Assembly (NCBI GenBank): GCA_902635845.1
Contig: CACPPK010000007.1
Span: 1-48,618, forward strand
Reading direction: 5' to 3'
Length of the DNA: 48,618 nt
Source: an uncultured Pelagibacteraceae bacterium
GTDB taxonomy: Bacteria > Pseudomonadota > Alphaproteobacteria > Pelagibacterales > Pelagibacteraceae
Shown one piece after another: positions 18,780-26,409 of the stretch. The notes under the pieces are model-generated. The model did not search any database. It was not told the origin of the DNA and saw nothing but the letters and a program-made list of their open reading frames with translations. Position 1 is the first letter of the stretch. Each line of letters begins with the position of its first letter. The translations under genes were made by a program, and so were the position numbers.

Positions 18780-19359
18780 AATATTTATCTCCATTCCTTT
18801 TACATAGATCGTCAACAATTGCAGATATGCTGCTATTATTTACTTCAGCTCCTATTAGCTTTTGTAATAATTGAGATGAAGTCTCAATAGCTATTTTATT
18901 TATTTTATCTGGTGCACTCTTTCTTAATGAATTTATTTCTTTTTCAGCCTCAGCAATTTCATTATCAATTTGATTATCAAGAACTTCTCTTTTTGCACCA
19001 ATATCTTTTATTGCTTTTTCCCTTGCTTGATTAAAAATACTATTAGCCTCAAGTTTGCTTTTAGATATAATTTCATCATATTCTTGTAGCTTTGCATCAC
19101 TATCGTCTCTTTGCTTCTCAGCAGCCTCAATATTTTCTAATATTTGAGATTTTCTCGATTCTAAATTATTACTAATTTTTGGTAGTATTAGTTTAGATAA
19201 AACTAAATACAAAATTCCAAAAGTAAGTACTAACCAAAAAATTTGAGAAACCCAAAACTCTGGATTTAATTGAGGCATACCTCCACTTTCAGCTGCAAAA
19301 GTTGCTTTAATAAAAAAGAAACTAAAAAATATCGACTGAAAATATATTTTTTTAATCAT
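18769..19359 (-). CDS. atpF': F0F1 ATP synthase subunit b' (second b-type subunit)
   Basis: Partner of subunit b in the heterodimeric stalk of alphaproteobacteria and photosynthetic bacteria. 196 residues: a hydrophobic leader (MIKKIYFQSIFFSFFFIKATFA), then GGMPQLNPEFWVSQIFWLVLTF with the membrane helix (about 40-60), then a coiled coil. A TTG at 19374 in frame would overlap atpE; the ATG at 19359, 4 bases after the atpE stop, is preferred. The gene for the delta subunit and the F1 genes are not adjacent. Confidence 0.9.
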   Translation of the reverse strand: MIKKIYFQSIFFSFFFIKATFAAESGGMPQLNPEFWVSQIFWLVLTFGILYLVLSKLILPKISNNLESRKSQILENIEAAEKQRDDSDAKLQEYDEIISKSKLEANSIFNQAREKAIKDIGAKREVLDNQIDNEIAEAEKEINSLRKSAPDKINKIAIETSSQLLQKLIGAEVNNSSISAIVDDLCKRNGDKYYGN

Positions 19360-19363
19360 CAAT

Positions 19364-19591
19364 TTAAAACGCAAAGAGAATGATTAACGCAACTACCAAT
19401 CCGAATAATCCTGTAGCTTCTGCAAGTGCAAAACCTAAAAGCAAGTTAGGAAATTGTTTTTGTGCTGCAGATGGATTTCTCATTGCACCAGACAAATAAT
19501 TTCCAAAAATTATTCCAATACCAACACCGGCTCCAGCTAAAGCAATTGCTGCTAAACCTGCTCCGATCATTTTTGCTGCTTCTAATTCCAT
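19364..19591 (-). CDS. atpE: F0F1 ATP synthase subunit c
   Basis: Proteolipid that forms the rotating c-ring. 75 residues, two helices. Helix 1 has the glycine series AGAGVGIGIIFG (about 19-30); the polar loop is RNPSAAQKQFP; helix 2 has the proton-carrying Glu58 in ALAEATGLFGL. The residues around it do not look like the sodium-binding set, so proton coupling is expected. It is preceded by the strongest ribosome-binding site in the window, fitting the need for many copies per complex. Confidence 0.96.
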   Translation of the reverse strand: MELEAAKMIGAGLAAIALAGAGVGIGIIFGNYLSGAMRNPSAAQKQFPNLLLGFALAEATGLFGLVVALIILFAF

Positions 19592-19596
19592 TATAT

Positions 19597-19602
19597 CCTC
19601 CT
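19597..19602 (-). promoter_or_regulatory. consensus Shine-Dalgarno of atpE
   Basis: On the minus strand AGGAGG stands 5 bases before the atpE ATG. Most genes here have poor or no ribosome-binding site, so this perfect match is exceptional and suggests raised translation of the multi-copy c subunit within the operon. Confidence 0.7.
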
Positions 19603-19608
19603 CTGTTA

Positions 19609-20343
19609 TTAATGGTGTAAATTTAATGCATCATTTAAATAGATGCAGGTTAAGATTGCAAAAACATAAGCTTGAAGAAAAGCAACCAAGATCTCCAAAC
19701 CTGTTAACGCAACCGAAAAACTTAGTGGAAGCCACCCACCAACTATTCCAAGGCTAATTACAAAGCCTCCGAAAACTTTCATCATTGTATGACCAGCCAT
19801 CATATTGGCAAATAATCTTACTGACAAACTTATAGGTCTACTTAAATAAGAAATAATTTCTATAACAACAATTAAAGGTAGTAATACTGCAGGTACTCCA
19901 CTTGGAACAAATAATTTTAAATACCCAAATCCATGTTTAATAAAACCAATAACAGTCACCCCAATAAATATAAAAGCTGCAAGCACAAATGTTACAATGA
20001 TATGACTAGTTACAGTGAAAGTATAAGGTATCATTCCAAACATATTGCAAAATAAAACAAACATGAATAGAGAAAATATAAATGCAAAGTATGGTTTAGC
20101 TTTTGATCCAGCTGTATCGCTAATCATTTTGGATACAAAGGTATAGCTAAGTTCTGCTAACAATTGAATTTTATTTGGTAATATTGAATTTTTTTTTGAT
20201 CCTAAATTAAAGACTAACAAAATAGATACAGTACTTAAAATCATAAACAAACTTGCGTTTGTGAATGATATGTCGAATGCTCCAACTTTAATTTCAGGTC
20301 CAATTCTATAAACATCGAATTGGGACATAGGATTTGCTGCCAT
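19609..20343 (-). CDS. atpB: F0F1 ATP synthase subunit a
   Basis: Stator subunit with the proton half-channels. 244 residues, five to six membrane helices. The essential arginine is in RPISLSVRLFANMMAGH (about 168-184); the first conserved loop has KAKPYFAFIFSLFMFVLFCN, and the C-terminal helix LEILVAFLQAYVFAILTCIYL carries the channel glutamine. Follows atpI by 9 bases. Confidence 0.96.
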   Translation of the reverse strand: MAANPMSQFDVYRIGPEIKVGAFDISFTNASLFMILSTVSILLVFNLGSKKNSILPNKIQLLAELSYTFVSKMISDTAGSKAKPYFAFIFSLFMFVLFCNMFGMIPYTFTVTSHIIVTFVLAAFIFIGVTVIGFIKHGFGYLKLFVPSGVPAVLLPLIVVIEIISYLSRPISLSVRLFANMMAGHTMMKVFGGFVISLGIVGGWLPLSFSVALTGLEILVAFLQAYVFAILTCIYLNDALNLHH

Positions 20344-20352
20344 AGTACTTAT

Positions 20353-20628
20353 TTATTTTTGCATTTTTTTTGCAGATCTAATCACATTTGTTATTCCAGC
20401 AACGACACCTACAAAAAAAAAAATTAATATAAACCAGGGTTTAGTACCAAAGGTCTTGTCAAAAATAAACCCAATAATTGTCCCCACAGCTACCGCAGAC
20501 ACAAGTTCTGTGCTCAATTTGAATGCAGTTCCAATAGGTGAGGGGTCATTCTTCTTATTGTAGAGATTTTTCTTTGAAATCTTGCTTTTTGCAATCTCTA
20601 AGCGATTTTTGAAAGGATCTTTTGGCAT
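20353..20628 (-). CDS. atpI: AtpI/AtpZ-like ATP synthase accessory protein
   Basis: Small membrane protein encoded ahead of the Fo genes; family members assist c-ring assembly or ion supply. 91 residues: a basic N-terminus (about 1-28) followed by two helices (about 36-60 and 66-85) with GTIIGFIFDKTFGTKPWFILIFF-type spacing typical of the family. It is 9 bases downstream of smc and 9 upstream of atpB. Confidence 0.85.
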   Translation of the reverse strand: MPKDPFKNRLEIAKSKISKKNLYNKKNDPSPIGTAFKLSTELVSAVAVGTIIGFIFDKTFGTKPWFILIFFFVGVVAGITNVIRSAKKMQK

Positions 20629-20637
20629 TTATATAGT

Positions 20638-23211
20638 TTAAGCAACCATACTCTCTGCTTTTTGTAAATCAACAGCCACAAGTTGGCTAATTCCTTTTTG
20701 AGGCATAGTCACCCCGTATAGTCTATTCATTTTTGACATGGTTAAAGCATGATGAGTTACAATTATGAATTTGGTATCGGTAATTTTTATTAATTCTTCA
20801 AGTAGACTGCAAAATCTTGTTACGTTAGCATCGTCAAGTGGTGCATCAACCTCATCTAATACACATATTGGTGAAGGGTTTGTTAAAAATACTGCAAAGA
20901 TTAAAGAGAGCGCAGTTAATGCTTGTTCACCTCCAGATAGTAAGGTTATAGATTGAAGTCTTTTTCCCGGAGGACTAACTAACATTTCTAAACCTGCTTC
21001 AAGTGGATCATCAGAGTCTACTAACTCTAATTTGGCATTTCCACCATTGAAAAGTTTTGTATAAACTTCGTTAAATTTTCTATTAACTTTTTCAAAAGCT
21101 TCAATCAATCTTTCCCTTCCTTTTTGATTAAGTTCATTTATGCTATCTTTCAGTTTCACGATAGCAGTGACAAGATCGGCACGATCCTGTTCCATTTTTT
21201 TTATTTCTTCTTCATATTTACTTGTTTCTTCATCTGCTTTTAAATTTACAGATCCTAATTTTTCTCTTTCTTGTTTTTTCTTATCCAGAGCATCTTCTTG
21301 ATCAACCGGATTTGGAAGTTCTTCTACTCCGTTTAAATTTGAATTTTCTAAAATATTATCTTCATTCAAATTTAGCTCAGAACTAATTCTATCAAGCAGA
21401 TCATTTTTTCTTTTTTGCAGACCTTCAATTGTAGCTCCTGAGCTTGCTTTTCTTTCTCTGATTTGAATTGATTGTTCTTGTATTTCATTCAATTGTGTTC
21501 TTAACATTTCAATTTTTTGATCTGTTTCATCTATAATCGCTTCATTATCAATTTTTTCTTTATCTGAAATTCTTAAATTTTCTGAAATTTGACCTTTTCT
21601 TTCAGCCTGTTCTCTAGGTTGGTTTTCTAAATCGGTTAATTGTTTTGATAATCTTTCTTTTCTTTGTGTTAGTTCATTGACCATTTTTTCTGAGTTAGTT
21701 AACAAATTTTTCCAACTTTCAATCTCCGTTTCAATAGTTTTGATTCTTTCATTTCTTTTTATAGACTCATTTTTAATTGATTGATTTTTACTATATGCAT
21801 CGGCATATTTTTCTTGGAGTAATTTAATATTTTCTGATTTTTTACTAACTCCCAATAACTCACTTCTAGATCTCTCATTTTTTAAATCATTTAAAAAACT
21901 ATCTAGCTCCACGTTACATCTATCTAGAAGTGCTAGTGCTTGATTTAATTCATTACCATCTATTAATTCTTTAACCCTTGATATAGTATTTTTTATATTT
22001 CTTAATGGACCAATACTTATATTTACAGTTTCTTCTGCTAAACTGTTCACAACTTCATCAACAGCTTTTTGTTCTTCTTTGAGTTTATTTTTTGCATTTT
22101 CTAACTCTTCATTAGATAATTTTTCTGTTTCAAAATATTTAGAGTCTGTATCTATTAATTCAGTTTTTTCTTCCTTCAATCTTTTTTCATTTGAGTTAGC
22201 GTCTATAATTATCCCTTTTTCTCGTGCGATATCATCATCTAGTGTTTGAATTGATTTTTTAATGCTTTCTATTTCATCTTGAATTCTTGTATTTTCCTCA
22301 TCTAAACTTTGTAGTTCTAAATTAAGTCTTTGTATCCTAGATAAATTTTCTATATTTTTCTCTCTCAATGGATTTACTTTATCTGTAAAAGTTTTAATTG
22401 AATTTTCTAATTCAGATATTTTGGTATTAAATCCCTCTACTTCTCCTTCTGCCTCTGTATTTATTTCATTTTCTATTCTAATTTCTTTGTCTATTTCTAA
22501 TAACTTTAAATAATATAAACCCGCTTCAATTTTTTTAATTTGATCGGAAATTTGTTTGTATTTCGTTGCTTCCTCAGCTTGTTTTTGAAGATTTGCTAGT
22601 TGTTTTTCTTGTTGTCTTCTTAGCTCATCTGCTCTTTTTAAATTATTTTCAGCAGCACCCAATCTTAATTCAGCCTCATGTCTTCTAACATGTAAACCAG
22701 ATATTCCTGCAGCTTCTTCTAAGATAGCTCTTCTATCTGTTGGCTTTGCAGTTACTAAAGCTCCTATTCTTCCTTGGCTAATCATAGATGGAGAGTGTGC
22801 ACCAGTTGAAAGATCTGCAAAAAACATTTGAGCATCTCTTGCTCTTACCTCTTTATCATTAATGTAAAATTTAGATCCTTTATCTTTTTCTATTTTTCTT
22901 CTAACTTGAATTTGTTCTAGTTCACGGTATTGGATCGGACCTTCTTTATCTTTGTTTTCAACTTCAATGGAAACTTCTGCAATATTTTTTGATGTTTTAT
23001 TAGATGTTCCTGAAAAAATTACATCCTCCATACCGGATCCACGCATACTTTTTGCAGACGTCTCACCCATTACCCATCGTAAAGACTCTACAATATTAGA
23101 TTTACCACAACCGTTTGGACCCACTATTCCTGTAAGACCATCTTCAATTAAGAAGTTGGTTTTTTCCGCAAAAGATTTAAATCCGTTTAATTGGATTTTT
23201 TTAAACTCCAT
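20638..23211 (-). CDS. smc: chromosome segregation SMC family ATPase, short form without a recognisable hinge
   Basis: Condensin-type ATPase that compacts and separates chromosomes. The head is complete: Walker A GPNGCGKS (31-38), Q-loop region MISQGRIG (143-150), signature LLSGGEQAL (757-765) and Walker B ICVLDEVDAPLDD (782-794). Two coiled-coil arms run about 170-395 and 450-640. The protein is only 857 residues; bacterial SMCs are usually near 1150-1200. The segment where the globular hinge should be (about 395-450) is a short helical stretch beginning VNISIGPLRNIKN, without the glycine-rich hinge motifs and without a Rad50-type CxxC hook. It sits in the conserved dciA-dsbA-smc order. No scpA/scpB is in the window. 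Confidence 0.93.
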   Translation of the reverse strand: MEFKKIQLNGFKSFAEKTNFLIEDGLTGIVGPNGCGKSNIVESLRWVMGETSAKSMRGSGMEDVIFSGTSNKTSKNIAEVSIEVENKDKEGPIQYRELEQIQVRRKIEKDKGSKFYINDKEVRARDAQMFFADLSTGAHSPSMISQGRIGALVTAKPTDRRAILEEAAGISGLHVRRHEAELRLGAAENNLKRADELRRQQEKQLANLQKQAEEATKYKQISDQIKKIEAGLYYLKLLEIDKEIRIENEINTEAEGEVEGFNTKISELENSIKTFTDKVNPLREKNIENLSRIQRLNLELQSLDEENTRIQDEIESIKKSIQTLDDDIAREKGIIIDANSNEKRLKEEKTELIDTDSKYFETEKLSNEELENAKNKLKEEQKAVDEVVNSLAEETVNISIGPLRNIKNTISRVKELIDGNELNQALALLDRCNVELDSFLNDLKNERSRSELLGVSKKSENIKLLQEKYADAYSKNQSIKNESIKRNERIKTIETEIESWKNLLTNSEKMVNELTQRKERLSKQLTDLENQPREQAERKGQISENLRISDKEKIDNEAIIDETDQKIEMLRTQLNEIQEQSIQIRERKASSGATIEGLQKRKNDLLDRISSELNLNEDNILENSNLNGVEELPNPVDQEDALDKKKQEREKLGSVNLKADEETSKYEEEIKKMEQDRADLVTAIVKLKDSINELNQKGRERLIEAFEKVNRKFNEVYTKLFNGGNAKLELVDSDDPLEAGLEMLVSPPGKRLQSITLLSGGEQALTALSLIFAVFLTNPSPICVLDEVDAPLDDANVTRFCSLLEELIKITDTKFIIVTHHALTMSKMNRLYGVTMPQKGISQLVAVDLQKAESMVA

Positions 23212-23219
23212 GCATTAAC

Positions 23220-23798
23220 TTATATCAGTTTTTGTAATGCTTTTTTCAAATTTTTATAAGTAAGAGCTTTTTCAAATTTTTTGTTGTTAATAATTATCGT
23301 AGGAGTTGAGCTCACTTTGAAGTTTTTAGTACCATCGATTCGATCATTCAAAACAAAATCCTCAATTTCTTTGTTGTTTACACAGGAATCAAAATCAATA
23401 TTAAAGCCTTCATTTTTTAAAAATTTTTGAAGATTTTTATTTGCTTCTTGTATCGAACTTCCTTTGACCCATTTCTGTTGATTTGCATATAAGCTTTCCA
23501 AAATATCAGAATTTCCATCATTTTTACATTGAGCAACTTTTGACGCATTGAAGGCAGCAATATCCAATGGAAAATGTCTAAATTCAATCTTAGCAATTCC
23601 TGTATCAAGAAATTCTTTTTTAAGTTCAGGGAAAACATTTTTGTGAAAATTAGCACAATGACTACATGTTAAAGACTCATAAGCTATAATCGTTATTTTT
23701 GCATCTTTGTTACCAACAGTTATCCTTTTAATTTCCTCAGCTTGTACATTTAAGACTGTAGTAAAAAATATTAATATTAAGAATATAATTTTTTTCAT
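23220..23798 (-). CDS. DsbA-family thioredoxin-fold protein, exported
   Basis: Periplasmic thiol-disulfide oxidoreductase. 192 residues with a signal peptide (MKKIIFLILIFFTTVLNVQA). The active site is CSHC (Cys45, Cys48) in YESLTCSHCANFHKNVFP, and the cis-proline loop is STPTIIINN near 165-173. The family includes DsbA-like oxidases and DsbG/ScoA-like proteins; CSHC does not decide between them. It overlaps the dciA-like gene by 4 bases and precedes smc by 8, a linkage conserved in alphaproteobacteria although functionally unexplained. Confidence 0.88.
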   Translation of the reverse strand: MKKIIFLILIFFTTVLNVQAEEIKRITVGNKDAKITIIAYESLTCSHCANFHKNVFPELKKEFLDTGIAKIEFRHFPLDIAAFNASKVAQCKNDGNSDILESLYANQQKWVKGSSIQEANKNLQKFLKNEGFNIDFDSCVNNKEIEDFVLNDRIDGTKNFKVSSTPTIIINNKKFEKALTYKNLKKALQKLI

Positions 23799-24283
23799 TT
23801 CTCTCTAAAAATCTTGGTTAACTCTATTAATGATTTTTTAATTTTTTCGTTTTTAACATCTTTAATTTTATCTTGATATTTACTAATTGCCACATTTTTA
23901 ACTTTTGTGTCACTCGAGCCTATCATTTCATGTTCATTATCAAAATTTATAAATTTAAGCTTTTCAACAACAGAATAACCAAAAAAATTATTCATTTTAT
24001 CTAAAATATCTTTTTTTGAATATTCTACGTCAACTTCATGTCCTCGCTTGACCATAACTACTAAGGTGCTTACACCAAATTTATTTGAATTTTTAAATGT
24101 TTTTGGATAGCAAATTTTAAATAATTCGCTTCCAACTAAATATTTCCAATTGCTCAGCGTCTCTGAATATACATGGCCTTTTTTATTTATTATTTTTTTG
24201 ACATTTTTTGGCAAAGTGTCTTTGAAAGATCTTAATCCTTGAATGCTAGCGTTTCTCTGCTTAGTATTATTTTTAGATTGCAT
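23795..24283 (-). CDS. DUF721 (DciA-like) protein
   Basis: DUF721 proteins include DciA, the replicative-helicase loader of bacteria lacking DnaC. 162 residues: a basic N-terminal lead, then WKYLVGSELFKICYPKTF (about 47-64) and STLVVMVKRGHEVDVEYSKK (about 73-92), matching the KH-like core of DUF721 with its conserved W...VG and helix-loop-strand pattern. The C-terminal tail (about 115-162) is lysine-rich and probably disordered. Its ATG touches the divergent mutY ATG with no base between. DciA function is inferred from family and absence of other evidence. Confidence 0.78.
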   Translation of the reverse strand: MQSKNNTKQRNASIQGLRSFKDTLPKNVKKIINKKGHVYSETLSNWKYLVGSELFKICYPKTFKNSNKFGVSTLVVMVKRGHEVDVEYSKKDILDKMNNFFGYSVVEKLKFINFDNEHEMIGSSDTKVKNVAISKYQDKIKDVKNEKIKKSLIELTKIFREK

Positions 24284-25270
24284 ATGAAAGATCCAATAAT
24301 AACAAATAATATTCTTAATTGGTATGATTTAAATAAAAGATCTTTACCTTGGAGGAAGAATGTTTCTCAAACAAAAAAGCAATACTACACTTTAGTAAGT
24401 GAATTTATGTTGCAGCAAACCCAGGTTGCAACGGTAATACCTTACTTTAACAGATTTATTAAAAAAATTCCTACTATTGAAAAATTATCTAAATATGATG
24501 ATAGAAAATTAATTAAACTTTGGGAGGGTCTTGGATACTATTCAAGAGTAAGAAATTTAAAAAAAACAGCTCAAATAGTTGTTAAAAATTTTAACAAAAA
24601 AATACCTAGAAATTTTTTAGATTTAAAGTCTCTTCCGGGAATTGGAGATTATACAGCAAGTGCAATTTCAGCAATTGCATTCAATATACCAATAATTCCT
24701 CTAGATGGTAATATTGAACGAGTGCTTAAGAGATATTTATTTTTAAAAAAACAAGATCAAATAAAAAAAGAAAATTTACACGAGAAGAAAAAAATTTTTG
24801 GAAAATCTATCAAAAGATCTAGTGATTATGCTCAAGCTTTAATGGAATTAGGAGCGTTAATTTGTAAACCTGTTAGTCCTGATTGTAAGAACTGTCCATT
24901 AGTAAAAAAATGCAAATCATTTAAAAATAAAAATTTTGATTTAGTAAAATTTAAAAAAAAAGATAAAGAAACTTTTTACAAGCTAAATGTTTATAAAAAA
25001 AATAATCATTATTTATTAATAAAAAATAACAAATTTAATTTTTTAAAAAATTTTAATATCTTCCCAATGGAGGAAGTTAATAATCCTAAAAATTTTGATA
25101 AAGATATGAATTTTAAAATGTCTAATATGAATATGAACATTAAAATTGAATTTAAAAATAAATATAATTTAAATAAAAATAATTATTGGATTGATCCAAC
25201 AAAGCTTCAAAATTATACACTGCCAACATTTACAAAAAAGATAGTAAAATTTTTAGAAAGTCATAAATGA
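24284..25270 (+). CDS. mutY: A/G-specific adenine glycosylase
   Basis: Removes adenine mispaired with 8-oxoguanine. 328 residues from the ATG at 24284; the frame is open 15 codons upstream into the divergent gene, but MKDPIITNNILNWYDLNKR is the proper family start. Catalytic Glu40 is in SEFMLQQTQVATVIPYF, the helix-hairpin-helix is LPGIGDYTASAI (117-128), catalytic Asp141 is in LDGNIERVL, and the 4Fe-4S cluster has Cys194, 201, 204 and 210 (C-x6-C-x2-C-x5-C). The C-terminal NUDIX-like domain for 8-oxoG recognition is present but short and divergent. Confidence 0.95.
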   Translation: MKDPIITNNILNWYDLNKRSLPWRKNVSQTKKQYYTLVSEFMLQQTQVATVIPYFNRFIKKIPTIEKLSKYDDRKLIKLWEGLGYYSRVRNLKKTAQIVVKNFNKKIPRNFLDLKSLPGIGDYTASAISAIAFNIPIIPLDGNIERVLKRYLFLKKQDQIKKENLHEKKKIFGKSIKRSSDYAQALMELGALICKPVSPDCKNCPLVKKCKSFKNKNFDLVKFKKKDKETFYKLNVYKKNNHYLLIKNNKFNFLKNFNIFPMEEVNNPKNFDKDMNFKMSNMNMNIKIEFKNKYNLNKNNYWIDPTKLQNYTLPTFTKKIVKFLESHK

Positions 25271-26409
25271 AAAAAATAGCAATAATTGGTGCTGGAATTT
25301 CTGGTTTGTATATTGCCAATTTATTCAAAGATCATAAGGATTATCAGGTTACGATTTATGAAAAAAGAAATTCAATAGAAATAGATGAAGGCTATGGAAT
25401 TCAGCTGTCGGTAAATAGCGTGAAGCTTTTAAACAAAATAGGATTTGCTTTTCTCACTAAAAAGGAAAAATTTAATCCAAAAAAAATCGATTTTTATGAA
25501 ATAAAAAATTCAAAAAAAATTTGCGACTTAGACATTTCAAAATTTAATTCTGAAGATTGTAAATACACAACATTGAAAAGATCAAAATTAATTCAATTTT
25601 TAAAAAGACAACTGGATGAAGATATAATTAAATATAACCACGGTATTGAGCAGATTGATTATGATAAAGATTCAATCAAATTAATATTTGATAAAAATAA
25701 AATAACTTGTGATTATTTAATTATTTCAGACGGTGTGTTTTCTAAGGGGAAGTTATTAATTTCAACTGATAAATCAAAACCAATTTACAATAATACGATT
25801 GCTATTAGGGGGAGTATATCAAGAGAAAATCTAAAAAATATAAATGAAGAAAATATTTCTTTGTTTTTAGGACCGAATTTTCATTATGTTGTTTATCCAA
25901 TTAATAATGATAAAAATTTTAATTTTATAGGCATTTTAAAACATAAATTAAATTCAAATGAGCAAGAGAACCATAACCTTCTTACCGATAGTTCCTTTAT
26001 AAAAAATATTAAATTTAAATTATCTCAAAAAGTTTCTCAAAGTTTTTTGGAAAGTATTCAAAATATTAAACTATTTCCAATATTTGTAAGTAAAAATTTA
26101 TATAATCCTCCAAAAAATATATTCCTTGTAGGAGATGCATTTTTTGCTTTTTCGCCTTCATTTGCGCAGGGTGCTTCCCAATCAATTGAGGGAGCTAATG
26201 AATTATATGAAAGTTTAATAAATAATAATAATTTTTATGATATCAGATTAAAGAGAGTAAAAATGATTAACAGTAGATCTAATTTCAATCAATTTGCCTT
26301 CCATTTATCAAATCCAATTATGATCATATTCAGAAATATTTTTTTAAAACTTTTAACAAATAATAAAAAATTTTTACAAAGTTATTTGGGTAAAATTTAT
26401 AAAAGTTAA
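25267..26409 (+). CDS. FAD-dependent monooxygenase (UbiH/Coq6-like superfamily)
   Basis: Flavoprotein aromatic hydroxylase. 380 residues with the FAD Rossmann motif IAIIGAGISGLYIANLF (4-20) and the second FAD motif IFLVGDAFFAFSPSFAQGASQSIEGA (about 286-311; GD plus P and G). A DG segment is seen at YLIISDGVFSK (about 150-160). It could be a ubiquinone-ring hydroxylase or a 3-hydroxybenzoate/salicylate-type enzyme. Overlap with mutY by ATGA implies coupled translation, but no pathway partner lies beside it. The 3' end shares a TTAA with the convergent ccrM stop. Confidence 0.85.
   Translation: MKKIAIIGAGISGLYIANLFKDHKDYQVTIYEKRNSIEIDEGYGIQLSVNSVKLLNKIGFAFLTKKEKFNPKKIDFYEIKNSKKICDLDISKFNSEDCKYTTLKRSKLIQFLKRQLDEDIIKYNHGIEQIDYDKDSIKLIFDKNKITCDYLIISDGVFSKGKLLISTDKSKPIYNNTIAIRGSISRENLKNINEENISLFLGPNFHYVVYPINNDKNFNFIGILKHKLNSNEQENHNLLTDSSFIKNIKFKLSQKVSQSFLESIQNIKLFPIFVSKNLYNPPKNIFLVGDAFFAFSPSFAQGASQSIEGANELYESLINNNNFYDIRLKRVKMINSRSNFNQFAFHLSNPIMIIFRNIFLKLLTNNKKFLQSYLGKIYKS

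Noticed and set aside
19360..19374. TTG start for subunit b' overlapping atpE
   Set aside because: The ATG at 19359 gives a normal signal-like leader without overlap, and no ribosome site supports the TTG.
22952..23218. 88-residue plus-strand frame opposite the N-terminus of SMC
   Set aside because: It is antisense to the Walker A region of smc and has no independent support.
13943..24283. Proteorhodopsin gene or crtE within the retinal cluster
   Set aside because: No seven-helix protein with a rhodopsin lysine motif and no prenyl synthase with paired aspartate-rich motifs is present; the neighbours are assigned ATP synthase and ispH genes.
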